Shown here in pieces: positions 3,561 to 6,584 of a stretch of DNA of 6,584 nucleotides. Position 1 is the first letter of the stretch; each line of letters opens with the position of its first letter. The stretch comes from Clostridia bacterium (lineage in GTDB: Bacteria; Bacillota; Clostridia; Oscillospirales; Acutalibacteraceae), in assembly GCA_900755995.1 (NCBI GenBank), contig CAAEIM010000206.1, positions 1-6,584 on the forward strand, read 5' to 3'. A program made the position numbers and the translations under genes. The notes under the pieces were generated by a model, which was given only the letters and a program-made list of their open reading frames with translations, did no database searches and was not told where the DNA came from.

Positions 3561-5285
3561 TTATTTGTTTTTCTTGAACAGCTTTTGGTAAAGCGCAGTA
3601 TCCTGAAAGCTTTTTGCCTCTGTATCGGGGATTTCCTTCAGCTTTGCAATTATCTTATTGATTGCTGTGTATTTTCCCTCAAGAATTGTGCAGAGCGCAT
3701 ACGATGCGTAGGGGAGAAGCAGGATTATATAGGTCAGTATATACTGAGATTTTGCTTCAAAAAGCAGATGGTAGCCAAATCCTCCGAGCAAAACAAGGGG
3801 AAGCAGAACCGTTTGAATATTTGTTTTTCTATATAAAAACATAAAATAAATTCCGATGGTAAACAGTATGAATACCGCCATCATATAGAAGCTAAAGTAT
3901 AATTCCAAAAATTGTCCCGTGCTGCCCTCATAAACAGCCTTGCCAAGCCCCGTCTTCACGTCTGTGCTGTGACCCTTGACCTCGCTAATCCAAATGCTCT
4001 CATATGTCGGCTCGTTCCACTGGCTCAATATTTTGTTGCCAAAGAAATCGAACATATATGAAGTGTCGTTTGACATAAAGTTAAGCCTGCTGTCAATATC
4101 ATCCCAAGCCTGGGCTTCGGCGGCTTCAATGTCACAGCCGTTGCCGGTGTAGAGGTTGAGCGCAATGTGATTGTACCATCCGGGAGCCATATTGGATTCA
4201 TTTAATCCCATATCGAGATAAAGAACCTGAGAAACTCCGCTGTTCAGCTCGGTGCTTGCCCTTACCTCATAGCTTTTGATTATAAGGGTGCTTGTGCCGA
4301 CTGTTGCAATGCACAGTGCGAGCGCAAACGCTATGCTCTGCCATTTTTTTGCCTTTACGGTATGAATTATAAGCATAATTACAAAGGCAACAAGGTAGAT
4401 AAGATTGTTGTATTTTGCTACCGTGGATACAACAAGCAAAACACCGCAGGGGATAAGCAAAAGATACTTGTTTGTCTGAAAATACTTGATAAGAAAATAT
4501 GAAGCCCATAATGCACAGCACATACCGATGATATTGCCGTAAACAAAGGTGCAGAAAAGAAGCGGCTGAATACAGCCTGCAAGTGCGATAATCACAATAA
4601 ACTCGATTTTTTTTCTGCCGAAAATAAGCTTTGTGATTTTTGCAACTGCAACATATGCTGCTGCGGCGCAGAGAACATTAATTGCCTGAATCGGCATTGA
4701 GCTGTCTGTACCGAAAATTCTGTAGATGATTTCGCTTATAAATACAAAACCGAGTTGGAACGGGTAGCAGTTATAATAAGAGTATCCTCCGTAATAATCG
4801 TGGTTATGAAAATCGGTGTTATTATGTAATGAGGTGTAAATTCCCTGAGCCGCCTGAGTTGCGGTTTCGTAAATATTGTAGCTGTCGGCACCCGGAGTTG
4901 ACTGAACAGAAAGAATCCATATTAATCCGATTGCGGAGGCAAGGGCAAACAAACCGACCTCCATTAACCGCATATCGACCTTTGCAAAAAATTCGGTGTA
5001 TTTGTTGATTTTAAACAGAACAGCCAAAAAAACTGCAAGGCACAGTATGTTCAGAACCACTATATCATTCTGAAAAAGAATAACCTCCGAACCGTATTTT
5101 GCAGGGTCGATAACGCTTGTCTGAAAAATACTCATTATTGAAATATAGCCGAATGCAAAAAACAGCAGAAAACAAATAAAATTCACCGCAATGCTTTCGG
5201 TAAGGCAGCCCTTTTGCAGCTTTTTTTCGCTGTCAGCCGACTCTTTGCTTTGGGTTTTTTCGTTAATAGTTATAGTATCGCTCAT
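3561..5285 (-). CDS. GT-C-type integral membrane glycosyltransferase (GT39/PMT-like)
   Basis: A 574-aa polytopic membrane protein with about 10-11 hydrophobic segments, beginning at 32-53, 75-93 and 110-127. The third segment is followed by a loop with PGADSYNIYE (131-140) and D158, H160, H162, D163, then YPFQLGFVF (174-182). An acidic residue after an early membrane helix and a PFQ motif are hallmarks of GT-C enzymes, which use polyprenyl-phosphate sugars on the outer face. A large extracytoplasmic segment (about 340-460) precedes the last helices, and FEAKSQYILTYIILLLP (509-525) is the pattern seen near the end of Firmicute GT39-like proteins. The N and C termini are charged. AGAGGGGGTG 4 nt before ATG sets the start. 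It is co-transcribed with gpsA (15-nt gap). Sugar and acceptor (teichoic acid, glycolipid or protein) are unknown; it could be annotated simply as a membrane protein. Confidence 0.75.
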   Translation of the reverse strand: MSDTITINEKTQSKESADSEKKLQKGCLTESIAVNFICFLLFFAFGYISIMSIFQTSVIDPAKYGSEVILFQNDIVVLNILCLAVFLAVLFKINKYTEFFAKVDMRLMEVGLFALASAIGLIWILSVQSTPGADSYNIYETATQAAQGIYTSLHNNTDFHNHDYYGGYSYYNCYPFQLGFVFISEIIYRIFGTDSSMPIQAINVLCAAAAYVAVAKITKLIFGRKKIEFIVIIALAGCIQPLLFCTFVYGNIIGMCCALWASYFLIKYFQTNKYLLLIPCGVLLVVSTVAKYNNLIYLVAFVIMLIIHTVKAKKWQSIAFALALCIATVGTSTLIIKSYEVRASTELNSGVSQVLYLDMGLNESNMAPGWYNHIALNLYTGNGCDIEAAEAQAWDDIDSRLNFMSNDTSYMFDFFGNKILSQWNEPTYESIWISEVKGHSTDVKTGLGKAVYEGSTGQFLELYFSFYMMAVFILFTIGIYFMFLYRKTNIQTVLLPLVLLGGFGYHLLFEAKSQYILTYIILLLPYASYALCTILEGKYTAINKIIAKLKEIPDTEAKSFQDTALYQKLFKKNK

Positions 5286-5300
5286 TGTGCACCCCCTCTG

Positions 5301-6263
5301 TCAAAATTCCTTTTTAACGGAGCGCATAAAGAGCTTTCCAAGTGCTTCTTTAGGGTCAACATTATCAAAAAGAACACTGTAAACGCTTTCAACAATAGGC
5401 AGCTCAACATTGTTTTCTTTACCGAGCCTGCACAGAGCCTTTGAGGTCATTACGCCCTCGGCAAGCTTTTCAAACTTAATGCCCTTTACAAAATTTTCAC
5501 CGTAGCTGCGGTTGTGACTCCACTTAGAAAACAGCGTAGCCTCGTAGTCGCCCAAATGACAAAGCCCGTAGGCACTCATTTCGTTGCCGCCGAGAGCCTT
5601 TATGAGCCTAGCAATTTCTCTTGTTCCTCTTGCCATAAGAGCACCCTTAAGCGAGGCGTAGCCAAAGCCATCGAGCATACCTGCGGCAATTCCTATTACA
5701 TTTTTTGCGGCTGCGCCGATTTCGCTGCCTATAAGGTCAGTGCCTACATAAAATCTTATGAGAGGACTTGAAAAGCTGTTCACCAGTTTTTCCTTAACCT
5801 CGGTGTTTTTGCTGTCAATAACCATACAGTTGGGAATACCCATTACATAATCCTGAGGATGTCCGGGGCCTACCCAGACTGCAATCGGAGTTTTTTCTTC
5901 GTCAACAAACTCGCCCACAACTTCACTCAGCCTTTTGCCCGTGGTTGCTTCAACGCCCTTCATACAGAGCACTATAGTCTTGCCCTCAAGGTTATTTTGG
6001 GCTATGCTCTGCATATATGAGCGCAAATGCTGAGAGGAGATTGAAATGATAATCACCTCAGCGTGGCTGACCGCCCTCGAAAGGTCGGAGGTTACCTCTA
6101 TTGACGGAGGAAAGGTTAAGTAATCGTTTTTGTGTTCAGCGGAAAGCTGTATAAATTCGGGAGCGTCTGCAAGTCCGCAGGAAATAACATTGTTGCCTAT
6201 TTTGTCAAGATACCAGGCAATGCAGCTGCCCCAGCGACCGCATCCCAAAACAGAAATATTCAT
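5301..6263 (-). CDS. gpsA: NAD(P)-dependent glycerol-3-phosphate dehydrogenase, GpsA family, divergent
   Basis: A 320-aa cytosolic enzyme expected to reduce dihydroxyacetone phosphate to sn-glycerol 3-phosphate, the entry point to phospholipid and glycerol-phosphate polymer synthesis. The N-terminal Rossmann motif is GCGRWGS (7-13). Further family landmarks are KG (102-103), GPGHPQ (132-137), IGAAAKNVIGIAAG (182-195, with the catalytic lysine K187), RGTREIARL (212-220), LGD (237-239) and SHNRSYG (249-255). Length is close to the usual 330-340. Deviations are GPGHPQ where classical GpsA has GPSxAxE, and CHLGDYEATLFSKW where it has AGLGDL.VT; active-site residues remain. AGGTGA precedes ATG by 6 nt. 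It is first in an operon with the membrane glycosyltransferase. It may be a paralogue with a dedicated role; a second, classical gpsA elsewhere cannot be excluded from this window. Confidence 0.88.
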   Translation of the reverse strand: MNISVLGCGRWGSCIAWYLDKIGNNVISCGLADAPEFIQLSAEHKNDYLTFPPSIEVTSDLSRAVSHAEVIIISISSQHLRSYMQSIAQNNLEGKTIVLCMKGVEATTGKRLSEVVGEFVDEEKTPIAVWVGPGHPQDYVMGIPNCMVIDSKNTEVKEKLVNSFSSPLIRFYVGTDLIGSEIGAAAKNVIGIAAGMLDGFGYASLKGALMARGTREIARLIKALGGNEMSAYGLCHLGDYEATLFSKWSHNRSYGENFVKGIKFEKLAEGVMTSKALCRLGKENNVELPIVESVYSVLFDNVDPKEALGKLFMRSVKKEF

Positions 6264-6284
6264 AATAAGTCACCTGAATTTTTG

Positions 6285-6315
6285 CTTTACCGTACTAAAG
6301 ACTTGTACGGTAAAG
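6285..6315 (-). promoter_or_regulatory. 11-bp inverted repeat ahead of gpsA (operator-like)
   Basis: CTTTACCGTAC (6285-6295) and GTACGGTAAAG (6305-6315) are perfect inverted repeats around 9 nt. The centre lies about 37 nt upstream of the gpsA ATG. A weak promoter (TTTACT, 16 nt, CATACT; 6314-6341 on the minus strand) would start transcription near 6307, inside the repeat, which is a typical repressor-operator position. There is no T run, so it is not a terminator. The cognate regulator is not recognisable. Confidence 0.6.
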
Positions 6316-6341
6316 TATGTAATATGCTAAAACAAAGTAAA
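6314..6341 (-). promoter_or_regulatory. Weak candidate promoter of the gpsA operon
   Basis: On the minus strand TTTACT (6336-6341), a 16-nt spacer and CATACT (6314-6319) match each hexamer at 4 of 6 positions. It is the best candidate in the 79 bp before repeat E, but a start inside the repeat cannot be excluded. Confidence 0.3.
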
Positions 6342-6342
6342 A

Positions 6343-6420
6343 GCAGCCCGCCGGCTGCACTAATCCGAGTAGTATGGTTTAAGTTTGTTGATAAACTATT
6401 TTGCGACAGCAAAATAACTA
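6343..6420. repeat. Truncated alpha copy E with extra hairpins
   Basis: It starts with GCAGCC (6343-6348)/GGCTGC (6353-6358), whose loop is CGCC here instead of GGTG, and continues with ATCCGAGTAGTATGG, a worn left terminus. The alpha interior and right terminus are missing. They are replaced by GTTT/AAAC (6383-6396) and a perfect 8-bp hairpin TATTTTGC/GCAAAATA (6397-6404 with 6409-6416). Beta follows. Confidence 0.6.
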
Positions 6421-6584
6421 AAAATTTTCGCCCGCCTTTTTTAAAAGGCGGTGGGGTGGAGGGGCAAAGCCCCGCCTCGCAGTCTGCTGACTGCGAAATC
6501 CTTTTGTTTGAACCAGCGCAGGAGGGGAGAAAAACAGTACAGTGTACTGTTTTTCGTGGGGAACCCTCGCCGGGGGTTCCCCGA
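6420..6584. repeat. Beta repeat module, copy 2 (reaches window end)
   Basis: It repeats the hairpin order of 128-300. The stems are a CCGCC/GGCGG palindrome (6432-6451), GGGGC-AAA-GCCCC (near 6461-6473), CGCAGTC/GACTGCG (6478-6484 with 6489-6495), CCTTTTG with CAGGAGG (wobble pairs), AAACAGTAC/GTACTGTTT (near 6532-6552) and GGGGAACCC/GGGTTCCCC at the end. Compared with copy 1, CAGTCC/GGACTG has become CAGTAC/GTACTG, a paired change that keeps the stem. The module may continue past the window. Confidence 0.7.

Noticed and set aside
3552..3844. Plus-strand frames opposite the 3' end of the membrane glycosyltransferase.
   Set aside because: Antisense shadows of a well-supported gene, without their own start signals or family features.
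5191..5444. Plus-strand frames across the gpsA-glycosyltransferase junction, and others opposite gpsA.
   Set aside because: They overlap two recognisable minus-strand genes and show no domain or ribosome-binding site.

Overview
The window looks like a chromosomal segment of a low-to-medium-GC Firmicute, probably a gut Clostridia/Ruminococcus-type bacterium. This is inferred from the protein families, the Shine-Dalgarno-led starts, the consensus sigma-A promoters and the dense intergenic repeats; I cannot name a species. Five conventional protein genes are supported: a small winged-helix (replication-initiator-like) protein (minus, 552-926), a MazG-type nucleotide pyrophosphohydrolase (plus, 2324-2641), a DUF436/YwlG-family protein (minus, start best placed at 3410), a GT-C-type membrane glycosyltransferase (minus, 3561-5285) and a GpsA-type glycerol-3-phosphate dehydrogenase (minus, 5301-6263). 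The last two form an operon with a 15-nt gap. A sixth, 23-codon reading frame (minus, 2007-2078) has excellent expression signals.

Layout. 1-385 is a composite of two repeat modules. Module alpha is about 105-175 bp with terminal inverted repeats of the type CCGAG..GAtAGTAT, often preceded by a GCAGCC-loop-GGCTGC hairpin. Module beta is about 165 bp, a chain of hairpins. 381-442 is a probable bidirectional terminator. 482-544 holds three 19-bp dyads repeated exactly every 22 bp, like iterons, directly beside the 3' end of the winged-helix gene. 998-1392 holds two near-identical tandem copies of alpha. 1394-2142 is an AT-rich minus-strand transcription unit with a perfect promoter, a 23-codon frame, a hairpin overlapping its stop, four 20-nt motifs every 51-54 bp and a strong terminator, but no ordinary protein gene. 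mazG reads the other way from two promoters; its terminator and another alpha element separate it from ywlG. 6343-6584 repeats alpha (deleted) and beta, so the window starts and ends in the same repeat family in the same orientation.

How the parts fit. The GpsA-type enzyme would make sn-glycerol 3-phosphate for lipids or glycerol-containing polymers, and the GT-C protein would transfer a lipid-linked sugar at the membrane, so a shared role in envelope assembly is plausible but unproven. MazG-type and YwlG-type proteins look like ordinary housekeeping genes. The parts most likely to be undescribed are the minus-strand RNA unit at 1394-2142, the 22-bp dyad array beside the winged-helix gene, and the alpha and beta elements, whose copies carry compensating base changes that preserve pairing.
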